A stretch of 64,000 nucleotides of DNA from the NCBI GenBank assembly GCA_036429605.1, contig JAVFKD010000004.1:2852001-2916000 (forward strand). Direction: 5' to 3'. The notes beneath the pieces were generated by a model that did not search any database, was not told the origin of the DNA, and saw only the letters and a program-made list of their open reading frames with translations. The position numbers and the translations under genes are program-made. Below, piece by piece: positions 55,007-64,000 of this stretch (positions are counted from its first letter, which is position 1; each line of letters opens with the position of its first letter). This stretch comes from Cladobotryum mycophilum (taxonomy: Eukaryota; Ascomycota; Sordariomycetes; Hypocreales; Hypocreaceae).

Positions 55007-56611
55007 TGAATCTCATGCATGTTGAAACGGCGTTTAAAATTTGTATCCGATAACCTCGACTATTGCATTCTTACAGGCATGTGTGTTGGATAAGGCAGTA
55101 TCATGATGTATATATAGCTCACAGACTCTACGTCCTGTATTGATGATGATGAATGTTAAAGCTTGATTACTATGCAAGACCAACGTGATTTGACATTACA
55201 GGCACGAAGCAATAGCAATCCCTTGTTTGAACCATACCATTTGGTTACTCGGCATGAATCAGGATGACGACTTGTGTGTTAATAATGCAGTGCAATATAC
55301 CCCAATGTCTCAGAGCTCCTGCATTGACACTCTTATTTTGTTAGGCATCGAAGTAAAGAGTGCATGCTAGTAAGCCCAACACATGAGCTGTTCCGAGCAT
55401 CGGAGGGTGCTGCTTCTCAACAAAATTGAACATCTCGGGTAGTATGGATGAGGGTAGTCGAATGCATTGAGGAGAGGTCTAGGGGACATCTGCGACACAT
55501 GAGATTAAAAACGCAGGTAAGAGGAACAGTAATGCCTTGATAAAAGCCATCTCTCTGTTCTGACTCAAGTTTATGCATAATTTACCACTCTATTTGCCGA
55601 TGCCTGTTGCTTCCTCCACCCCTGAAACGGCCAGCCTACGAATCCGTTTTATAACTGTCCTTTTTCCGCGCCCTTCCCCTATGTAATTTGGCCCCGACAT
55701 CCGGTTGGCATATTTACAGTGTACAAGTAAGACTACAAGAAAATGAAGCCCTGAGGTTGTCTTGTACTGAGACAGACTTCCGTCTCATTTACCTCCCGAG
55801 TCTTGTCCTGTTGTCTCAATTCTTGTGATCAGGATGCGGAGTGACCCCTACCGTCATGACGAATCATTTACAAGTATGATATTACGGGCATTTTGCTAGA
55901 TGATGCTAATGAACGCCATGAAAGTATCTTGCTGAGTCGAGACTGTTTGGGTTGGGGTACCGGGGTGTGCATCCATTTTTCCTAGCTATCCAGCATCAAC
56001 AGCCAACACAGCACAGAAGGGAAAGTCATGACACCCTGAACAGCGTTGATATCATGTAGAACACGAAACTTCTATCAATTCACCCCTGGGATCCTGGAAT
56101 CCACGCATTGGGTTAAACAGTATATTGTGAAGTACTGAGCTATTATAGAAACAGTGATGCAATCTCTACACAAGACTTTGGAACACCAACACAATATCAC
56201 CATCCACGACCGGACAACTTGCTGACACGAGTTACTTTATTTCGGATGCAGCTACTCTATTTGAGAACTCGCTGGTACAAAGCACACCGACCCAACGTAC
56301 CCCTCTCAAGCACATCTAAACTCGCCTTCCTGAACTGACTAACCATGATACAAGATTCCAAGGAGCTTTCTACTTGGTTTTCTCTTTTTTTCTTTCTTCT
56401 TCTTCCCACACCGATTCGAAAGCAAAAGTACCTCCGAATCAAACAAATTCGCCGCACAAAACGCCGTTTTCATGAACTGAAAAATCTCGCCATGCCCAAG
56501 CCCTTGCCATGCCCAACCTCCCAAACCCGGGGTATATCCTCTCTCCCATGGACGCAAAGCATCGTCCTTTTTTTCGTGCAAAAAAGTTTCTAGGTGATTT
56601 TTTTCCCTCTT
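55007..56611. other. Intergenic, nothing recognised
   Basis: 1.6 kb with short frames only. Flanks of two convergent genes; a T/C-rich block lies at 56378-56410. Confidence 0.5.
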
Positions 56612-57792
56612 CTAACGCTTCTGCCACTTTGGCCGTCCTGGGAAATCATCCGCTGGCTGTGAGACCCGGGATATGCTGATGGCGTCCTCGTCGCTGTTGG
56701 TGCCCTCTTGTTCTAATAGAGTATCCGAGTCTGTTGATCGGTGGTCGGCGGCTTCGGTCACGTCGCCCTCTTCTTCGGGCACGGCCACCAGGACGTGATC
56801 GCTCAGGAAGCTCGGGTTCTGCGAGACGCTCACGCCCCTCGACCGAGTCACCGATCCCACAACCACCACCGAGTCTCCCAGGGGCTCTCTCGGTGGACTG
56901 GACCGCCCTAGACCCCTCTCCAGATCCCCCTTTTGCCCGCGGACCCGCGACGGTTGAGGTATTCGTCAAACTGCGTGTCCCTCTCGTGGCTATATCGTCT
57001 CGACATGTGCGGCTCCGCTGGCTGCGCGGGCTCGCTGACGGAGCCGAAGCTGAGTCGCGAGCCCTTGTCCATGGACATCCGTAGACCTAATCTGCTGCTG
57101 TACGAGTTGTCTCGGTGGAGGCTGGCGTTGTCGTTGAAACCGTATCCCTTGACGTTTACGGGGTGGGAATAGTCGTCGTATGTGGAAAGTCGTCGGTAGG
57201 CCCTGATGGTGTAGATGACCATGGCAATGGCAGTAACCCTGGCGGTTGTTAGTAAAAGAATGCTTGACAATTCTTCAAAGAGAGAGAGAGAGAGAGAGAT
57301 AGACTTACATCAAGGCAGCATCTATACCAAGACCAACGAGGGAGTAGTGCTCATCGCTGCGCTGGACATAGACGACAACATCCAGGATCAATATCGAAGT
57401 AACACACGTCAACTTGATAACGTGTGTAAACAGCATAGTCCACGGCGTCAACGACTCGGCGACGTATTTGGCGATTTCGACAAACGTGCATATTCCCGTC
57501 ACGAACGACATGACAACGTTGGTGCCCTCCCATCTTTTTTTAAAAGCATTAGTACCAAAACACTTCTCCCAATAATCGGTCACGGCAAAGAGAATGCTTA
57601 CACAAACTCAACGATGGGCGTCTTCCCAGCATCATCCTTTTCCTTGTAATGGCGCACAGTATCCCCCAACCTCCAGGCAAAGATCCCCATCAACGCCATG
57701 GCCAGCAGAAGCTGCAAGGCCCAAACGGGAGCCAGGAAGCCCAAGTTCCATCTCGCGCGCTCAAACTGCGCCTGCGCTCTGTGCCTCCCCAT
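56612..57792 (-). CDS. Four-TM fungal membrane protein, frameshift at 56926-56930
   Basis: Exons 57792-57602, 57533-57309 and 57238-56612. Four hydrophobic segments are visible: FLAPVWALQLLLAMALMGIF, VVMSFVTGICTFVEIAKYV, MLFTHVIKLTCVTSILILDV and SLVGLGIDAALMVTAIAMVI. The polar C-terminal tail (YDDYSHPVNVKGYGFND, EYLNRRGSAGK) then shifts frame at a GGGGG run (plus CCCCC 56926-56930). With one more G it continues DLERGLGRSSPPREP, VVVVGSVTRSRGVSV and SDHVLVAVPEEEGDV to a total of about 347 residues. The tail after the shift is coherent and acidic, so I take the shift as an error or a recent mutation. It looks MARVEL-like in layout; the family is known from fungi without an assigned role. Confidence 0.72.
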
Positions 57793-59789
57793 AGTTTTTG
57801 GGTGTTGGCCGTCTTTTGGTTTGTTTGTTTTACCAACACCGAGGTATCGAGAAGAGAAGAGAGAAAAGGGAAGGATAGGATAGCTTTGCTGTTACGCCGG
57901 ATCAATGCTGTGTTTGCACGCCCACCCACTGGCTGCTTGAAATTTCAGGCTCCGAGATGCGCGAATCTATATGCTGGTATCCGACTGGTTGCCCGCCCAA
58001 ACAACAAATCCAACCACAACAAAAACAACATGCTCCCCCAATGCGGATAGCTGACCCTTTTATTCAAGCCTCACAAAATCTGCCCTGCCACCGTTTTAGG
58101 CAGAGAGCCTCATTTTTTTCTTCTTTTCGTCTCTCTCACTCTCTCTCAGTCTGTGTGTCTCCTCATCCCTCATTTGGCTCCACTGCACTTATGCTGCAAG
58201 GCCATCCGTGAGCAGTAAATTTAGATCCTAACTAAAGAGTCCCCCCTCATCCATGGTGGCGCTTCCGCTTCCCAAGGGGGTGGGTGGGTGCTCTAAGCCA
58301 CCGCCATCTTATTATTCTTCTAGGGCCCCAATCATGCAAAAAGGCGCGATTTGACGCGGGCGTGTTGAGTAATTTGGGACCTTTTGCGGCTGAAGGATGG
58401 GAAGCTGAGAGGGGGAAGTAGGAGGATTCGCTCTCGGCGGCTATGGGGCACAAAAATATTTGTCTTATTTCATCTGTGCTACGGCACGCTTCCGATCTGG
58501 CTGATTTGATTGGGAATGGTGTTTTTACTCACGGTGGTCTATTAGAGCTCTGGCCTTTTTTCGATATTGGTGGCTCTCATAGTTTCCATTCGAGATGCAT
58601 TGCACCATCATTCAGCCATCATTACTCGATACCGAATGGGTCAATCTCACATGCATCCAGCATCCATGTTCTTTTTCCACTCTGACTTGTTTCGAACCAA
58701 GCCCGTCATCCAAAAAAGAATTCTCATCACCCACATCATCCATTACCGGCATCAAGCTTCTTTCAAAGGCAGACAGTGGAGAAAGCGAGCCCATGGGTTT
58801 CCGTGTCCCTGCTTGCCACATGGCTTACATGAACCCCACGACAGGGCTAAATTTGGGTATCCAAACAAGTGGGGACCGTGGGATCAGCCTTGGGCTAGGT
58901 AAATGGAAGGGGTTCGTTCATTGGAGACAAGAGACAGCCCAAGCCAGGGGGTGGGTGACAGCGTAGGATCCCGCATAGGTTGGGCGTGATCCCTGCGATG
59001 TTTTACCATTGGATTCTTGCATCACACACAACTTTGGTAGCTTTTTGCATTGCAGTTTATGGGCTCTCTCTCGCTGACAAGACCCTGGGGCTGCGTCTGG
59101 TTCCCAATGCGGAGCGGAGTGGCAGTGTCAACCGCGCGGAGTTGGAGTTGGCGCTTGTTCTTCCGATTGAGAGCTTACTTGTATGATTGAGTGTGTTAGA
59201 ATAGTCAGATATGCGCAAGATTAGAATGCTCTCAAGCGCGTTGGCGGCCGTCTTTCCTAGCCCGAATCTTGGGTCTCATCTCACACACTGATGACTCGGC
59301 GATCCATCCCCTCCGCCAAGGATGACTTGCCAGACTCGGATGTGCGTCATTTGTTGCCCGTTGGTTGACGCGATATTACATTGAATGCAGGCCAAAGCAT
59401 CATCCGCATTTTTTGTCGAATTTTATTGGAATGCCAGGCCGTCTTGCGCTGAGCCTCCTATGCAGTCCGCCGGCAGTCTCTGCGTTAAGCAAGTAACATC
59501 ATCGAGGTGGTAGCAGGATGCACTGCAATGCTTGAAACGTTGGAAACTAACAAGATTTCCATACCGCCTTATTCAATTGTCTATATTTGGCGGGACGACC
59601 CGCGTGTTCCTCATGTTCCATGACAATGTCCCCCTTGTTTGCGGTTGGTTGCTTTGACCCTTCTTACATAGGCACTGCCTCTTTTGCTCAGGGCCCCAAC
59701 ATGGCCGTGCAACAGTGCACCCCAAGCTGACCACCGATTCATAAAACATTCAATGGCCGTCCAATTGCAGCACATCTAGAGCCAACGTT
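57793..59789. other. Intergenic, no gene supported
   Basis: 2 kb with only short frames, CT-rich near 58110-58170. It includes the promoter of the four-TM protein gene (left) and the 3' flank of the small secreted peptide gene (right). Confidence 0.5.
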
Positions 59790-60041
59790 TTACTGTCCCT
59801 TGGCCTTTGCAGCGTGGAAGACTTTGTTCGTGTCAAAAGGAACGACGTTGCCTTGCTGGTCGGTCATGGCAGCGCTGTTGGCAGGGACCTTGCTATCCTG
59901 TCGTCTAACCATTGCTATGGAACGCATTAACTCAACTGTCCGTGTTGTTGATTCTCACTTGGAACTGGATGTGGGCATACCATAAGGGTGGGCGACGGCG
60001 GCAACCACCAGGGTGAAAACTGTGAAGATGGAGAACTGCAT
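59790..60041 (-). CDS. Small secreted peptide precursor, 61 aa
   Basis: Exons 60041-59981 and 59914-59790 (66-bp intron, donor gtatgc) give 61 residues. MQFSIFTVFTLVVAAVAHPY is a signal peptide. It is followed by a dibasic site (MVRR) suited to Kex2 cleavage and a 36-residue mature peptide starting QDSKVPANSAAMTDQQGNVV and ending FHAAKAKGQ. The mature part has no Cys. The joined frame and the sharp signal peptide support the model; the first exon alone would be only 28 codons. It resembles short secreted peptides seen in other fungi, but the function is unknown. A small T/C-rich leader and the start context (ctatgcagtt) precede it. Confidence 0.65.
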
Positions 60042-61727
60042 AGTGAAGGATATATACTTTGAATAAGAGTAGAAAGAGACAGAAAAGTCGACCAGCGACA
60101 GTAAAAAAAACAACAAGGGAAAAAAGAAAAGAGAACAAAAGAACGGAGCTGCTGAGGAAATTGGAATGAAGCGAGTGTCTGTCGAGGAAGAATAGTCACG
60201 GCGGGAGAGGTCATATTTGTACAGCAACAATCATGGCTTGTAATTTCTATCCTAGATAGTAACAGTATTGGCCATGGTGGAGACGAAACGGATCTCAAAC
60301 TTCAATCTCAGGTCAAGTCGCAGCACTGACAGGATTACGCGGAATCTATGGTCAACATCATGGGTGTAGACTAGCATCGGCCCATGAGTATGCGACGTTC
60401 TTGAGACAAGTAGCCAGATTCAGATACTTCATAGAAGGGCCACATCATCCAGAAAGAATCGTTTAGCAAACTGATGCATATTTTGTTACACGATGATGAA
60501 AAATGTGTGCTAATAATCAAGAAAGGGAAGAGTCTGAAACGAAGGCGTGCTTCAAGATAGGCCGGATTTGGTCACGGCCACCGCTTTGGCGACCAGACGA
60601 CGGATACAAGAGTTCCGGTTCCAAAATGGAAAGAAAAAAGAAAGAAAAGGGGAAGGAAAAACAAAACAAAAGGAAAAAAGGAATTTTTACAACACGTCAC
60701 TTGTTTTTGTTTTTATGAGGTGGCTCATCATACAGTGAGTTGTGATCCGTGGGTGTGTTGACAGTGGTGGACGTTGCAAATACATAGACTAGGCCTATGA
60801 ACATGACGCGTAACCTCTCGCACTGTACTCTGTGTGCAGGGGAGGAAAGACAAAAACACGACAAAATCAGGGAGTAAAAACGACAAAAAGGAATAATAAA
60901 ACATGCCATGTACGGTGGTCCTATGCTTCATGTAAAAGCCCTAAAATTCCCTCGTGCCATCTCAAGTGCCCTGCCCACTATTTCCTTCACCTTATTATAT
61001 CGTAATTTAAGTTGGCGCTGTTCCTCACAGCGAATCCGTAGTCATATGACGCCCCCTATCAATCGTGTAACAGTCAATCGAGTATTGATACCCATTACTC
61101 CATAGACATGTGTGAACAACTAAAACAGTACTCAGGGCCCATTGTTCGAGGCCAAGCTTCATGACAAAAATGTGAGACAGGGAGGAGGCAGGAAATCCCA
61201 CGTCAGAGGTGACAGAAAGACAAAGGGCATCATTCATCAGAAACAGATCGCCAAAACCCCTGACTCTCAGTACGTCACTTTCATGCGCCACCAATGATAG
61301 CCCTGCCACACGTGGCTCGTCAAGGTCTCTCCATCTGATTTCGGAACGCCCCCTTCCCCTTCCCCTCCCTCCCTCCCCCTGGCCGGTAGGTAACATGTAG
61401 TATCGCGGGGTAGAGAGACCTTACAGCCAAAAAAGGTGGGGGAGAGTGTTAGAAGGGAGCAGCACCAACAAGCTCCCTTTGGCCCTGCACTGAGCTCTCC
61501 ACTGCTTTCCTGAATCTCCCGACCAACAACAAACAAATCCCATTCTCCCTTGCCTTGAGGACTCTGATTCCTCCCCCTCCTCAACCAGTGCTCCCTCCCC
61601 CAGTCCAGTACATCAGAGCTTCTCAAGGCCCTTTCCCTAGACAAACTATAGCTTTTCTTCAGAATACAACACAGTCCTCGCGTACTAGCTTGTCTTCTGC
61701 CTAGTGCCGCTCCGCAGTTCCTAAACC
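60042..61727. other. Intergenic between secreted peptide and AMMECR1
   Basis: No gene is supported. The AMMECR1 side (61320-61720) is CT-rich. A-rich purine tract at 60625-60680. Confidence 0.5.
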
Positions 61728-62512
61728 ATGGCCTCTCAAGAGCACTGTCTCGTGTGCTTCGAGGCCCTCGACGCCGAGCTCAACAAGCGCAAACCCCTCT
61801 CCCTTGAAGAAGTCCAGTCCTCATGGATCGCCTTCAAGAGCAGCAGCGGCTCTAGCAGCTCCGCCGCGGTCCCCCCAACCGAGGATGCCCTCAAGAACCC
61901 TGCCCTCCGCCGCGTCGCCGACAGCAGCAACTCCTCCTCCTCGTCCTCCTCAACAACCTCCCTCGCGGCGGCCTCCACCCCCGCGACGTCCACCTCCTCC
62001 CTCCCCATGGCCCCTTCTTCCGCCCCCTCTTCGTCACCTGGAACACCGTTGCCGGCGACGACGCCATCCTCCGCGGCTGCATCGGCACCTTTGAGGCCCA
62101 GCCCCTGTCCGAGGGCCTGCCCGAGTACGCCGTCATCTCCGCCCTGCAGGACACCCGCTTCCCGCCCGTCTCCAGGCAGGAGCTGCCCACCCTCCAGGCC
62201 GCCGTCACCCTGCTGACTGACTTTGAGGAGGTCGACGACCCCTACGACTGGGAGGTTGGCACCCACGGCATACGCCTGTCCTTTTCCCACCGTGGCCGCC
62301 GCTACGGCTCCACCTACCTCCCGGACGTGGCCTCGGAGCAAGGGTGGACGAGGGAGGAGACACTCTTCAGCCTCGTCCGCAAGGCTGGGTGGATGGGCAG
62401 CCGCTCCCACTGGAAGGACCTGGAGCTCAAGGTGACACGCTATCAGGGGAAGAAGGTCAGCCTAGACTATCCCGAGTTTAAGAGATGGAAGGACTGGTCA
62501 GGCAAGCAGTAA
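61728..62512 (+). CDS. AMMECR1 family protein, frameshift at 62023-62027
   Basis: A conserved eukaryotic and archaeal protein of unknown biochemical role. The N-terminus MASQEHCLVCFEALDAELNK and a Ser/Thr/Pro-rich linker (about 40-98) are in one frame. The AMMECR1 domain is in another: PLFVTWNTVAGDD, AILRGCIGTFEAQPL (the signature LRGCIGTF), YAVISALQDTRFPPV, RQELPTLQAAVTLLTDFEE and YDWEVGTHGIRLSFSH, ending at TAA 62510-62512. Adding one C to the CCCCC run at 62023-62027 joins SSAP to LFVTWN seamlessly (total about 261 residues), as in intact orthologues. The family is highly conserved, so a homopolymer undercall is more likely than gene death. Convergent with the Ras-like gene. Confidence 0.85.
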
Positions 62513-63283
62513 TGGTGGTTCTGGGGGTGATGATGATTATGCTACTACTATCTGGGCATTTCTCTCTACTTTTGTGATTTTCTTTTTCTTTTTCTTTCTT
62601 CCTTTTTTCTTTGGCAGGAGTTTTTGGGATAATCTATACAAGTGGGCCTTGCCATGCTCATAGACGTGTGTCGTGGCAAAAGAGTGGAGGATATTCTACT
62701 CAGTTATCTCTCTTCAGGCTAGGTACAGTAATATCATGATTTTTTTCTAGTTAATCTTTCACAGGCTTCCCCCTGGTTAAGCTTCCCAATTAAGGGAGCA
62801 TAATCTCACCCAACGTAGCAATTGGTGAAGCAACTACTTTATATGACAGGGCTTCTCTCATGGCTACACCATCAACAACAATAACACACCATGGTAGACA
62901 GGCATGTTTAAAGACACATTTTTAATAAAAATCAATATCGCTCCAGTAATTTTTTGGCACTATACAACATGTACATAATCGAGACAAGGTCTTCATACAT
63001 AAAAAACGTGCAAAAAAGACGAAATATCCTCCCAGTATGAGCCGCCCTTTTTTGGCTCCCCTTCCCCGACGCCAGAATATCCATGGTATCTGTAGTCCAA
63101 AGAGAAAAAAGAAAAAAAGAGAAAAAAAGAAAAAAAGAAAAAAGAAAAAAGAAAAGAAAAAAACCATATCACGCTCAATCAATAAATACTCAACGTCAAA
63201 AATACGGGGATGTGTGTGTGTGAGAGAGGGAGAGAGAGAGAGAGAGATGATGATGATGTTATAGCAGCAAGTGTTACAACACA
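62513..63283. other. Convergent 3' flanks with simple repeats
   Basis: Tail-to-tail space of AMMECR1 and the Ras-like gene. T-rich 62575-62610, an A/G-rich run (AAAAAAG type) at 63100-63165, then GT and GA dinucleotide runs at 63211-63246. Confidence 0.6.
63100..63246. repeat. Purine-rich and GT/GA microsatellites
   Basis: A run of AAAAAAG-type units is followed by about six GT and about ten GA units. It is probably in the 3' UTR of the Ras-like gene. Confidence 0.8.
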
Positions 63284-64000
63284 TCACCAGCATCTCAACT
63301 TCTTCCAGAAACCACCCTGTCCCCGACCAAACTTGTCCCCCGTCAGCATGGGCCCTCGTAGGCCTGGCCCGCGCTTCTCGTCCTCTATCCCTGCGGGCAG
63401 GGGCGTCAGCGGCTTCGTCATGCCCCGCGCATTCATCTCGGTGTTGTCCAGGACGCCCATCTCAGCCAGCTTGCGCCTCTCGACGACGCGCCTCACGATG
63501 AGGGCAAACGTCTCCTCAATGTTGACCTCGAGCCGTGCGCTCGTCTCCATGAAGCCGCAGCCGCGCTTGCGCGCCCACTCGAGACCCACGGTGGCGGGGA
63601 CCTGCCTGCTCTCCTGCAGGTCGCACTTGTTGCCCGCGACGATCTTGACGGGCGGGATGGTTCTGGAGCTGGGGCCGGTGCCGGTGTGGATGGGGTTGAT
63701 GCCGGCGCGGCGGGCGCGCTCCGCGTTGTCGAGGCGTGTCTCCGCCTCCATGTCGATGAGGTCGTCAAAGTACTGCAGGGCGTCGAGGGAGTTGCGCGAG
63801 GTGATGTCGTAGACGAGGAGGAAGGCGTCGGCGCCGAGGTTGGACGATGCCCACATGCCCCTGTACTCCTCCTGGCCGGCGGTGTCGGTGAGGGAGAGGT
63901 GGTAGGTGATGCCGTCGATGCGACGGGTGACGCTGTAGTTGTCCTCGATTGTGGGGTCGTACTCTGACGTCCATGCCGAGCGGACGAGGCGCAGAGTGAT
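63284..64000 (-). CDS. Ras-like small GTPase, N-terminus off the window
   Basis: The 238 codons seen contain the switch I region (EYDPTIEDNYSVTRRIDG), G3 DTAGQEEYRGMW, G4 NKCD (KIVAGNKCDLQESRQV) and G5 ETSARLEV. A Ras GTPase cycles between GTP and GDP to relay signals. The P-loop lies beyond the right edge. Between DALQYFDDLIDME and VKIVAGNKCD there is an insert (about 30 residues, HTGTGPSSRT) longer than in Ras. The protein ends in GGFWKKLRCW, so it lacks a CAAX box; the lone Cys near the end is not a normal prenylation site. Membrane binding must use another signal, or the protein is soluble. Distinct from the standard fungal Ras1 and Ras2. Confidence 0.88.
   Translation of the reverse strand: MTLRLVRSAWTSEYDPTIEDNYSVTRRIDGITYHLSLTDTAGQEEYRGMWASSNLGADAFLLVYDITSRNSLDALQYFDDLIDMEAETRLDNAERARRAGINPIHTGTGPSSRTIPPVKIVAGNKCDLQESRQVPATVGLEWARKRGCGFMETSARLEVNIEETFALIVRRVVERRKLAEMGVLDNTEMNARGMTKPLTPLPAGIEDEKRGPGLRGPMLTGDKFGRGQGGFWKKLRCW

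Noticed and set aside
1..64000. CRISPR array, bacterial operon, plasmid or phage module, intact transposon
   Set aside because: The DNA is eukaryotic with spliceosomal introns. No direct repeat-spacer pattern and no transposase or reverse transcriptase motif were found.

Overview
The window is nuclear DNA of a filamentous ascomycete fungus. Most genes carry short introns (about 45-60 bp) with GTRNGT donors and CTAAC-like branch sites. Intergenic DNA is long and rich in CT tracts and simple repeats. One tRNA-Pro has an intron right after the anticodon loop. The complete circadian clock gene frequency (frq) points to Sordariomycetes, most likely Hypocreales from the style of its N-terminus. I cannot name the species.

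Layout. (1) 1-6.6 kb: the end of an unidentified gene at the left edge, an AT-rich stretch, then two divergent metabolic genes, a 12-intron saccharopine dehydrogenase (-) and 2,3-BPG-independent phosphoglycerate mutase (+). (2) 6.6-16.1 kb: a 6.4 kb gene-free upstream/leader region and frq itself. The leader holds several AUG uORFs and a tandem GATC block that looks like a White Collar light-response element. (3) 17-33 kb: prenylcysteine lyase, a threonine-aldolase-like PLP enzyme, a DUF3632 gene with an in-frame TAG, a Cys-rich secreted protein and an aldo/keto reductase, separated by long non-coding stretches. (4) 33-43 kb: an accessory block. It holds two ankyrin genes (one truncated, one interrupted by TAG), a relic ORF with stops, minisatellites, the tRNA-Pro gene, and a pair of small intron-containing genes on opposite strands that share a motif and exon structure. 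I do not recognise the small-gene family. (5) 43-64 kb: denser core genes, namely a DUF676-type alpha/beta hydrolase, an FHA protein like SNIP1/Pml1, a HAD-type dehalogenase, an HNH protein, a SAT4/rhodopsin-type membrane protein, a secreted alpha/beta hydrolase, a four-TM membrane protein, a 61-residue secreted peptide, AMMECR1 and a Ras-like GTPase cut by the right edge.

There is no operon-like logic. The genes act separately in lysine metabolism, glycolysis, clock, prenyl-protein turnover, splicing and signalling. The most interesting points are the frq leader architecture, the small paralogous gene pair at 36.8 and 39.9 kb, three frameshifts that all sit in G5 or C5 runs and are each cured by one extra base (suggesting assembly error), and two in-frame TAG codons in accessory genes that fit C-to-T mutation.
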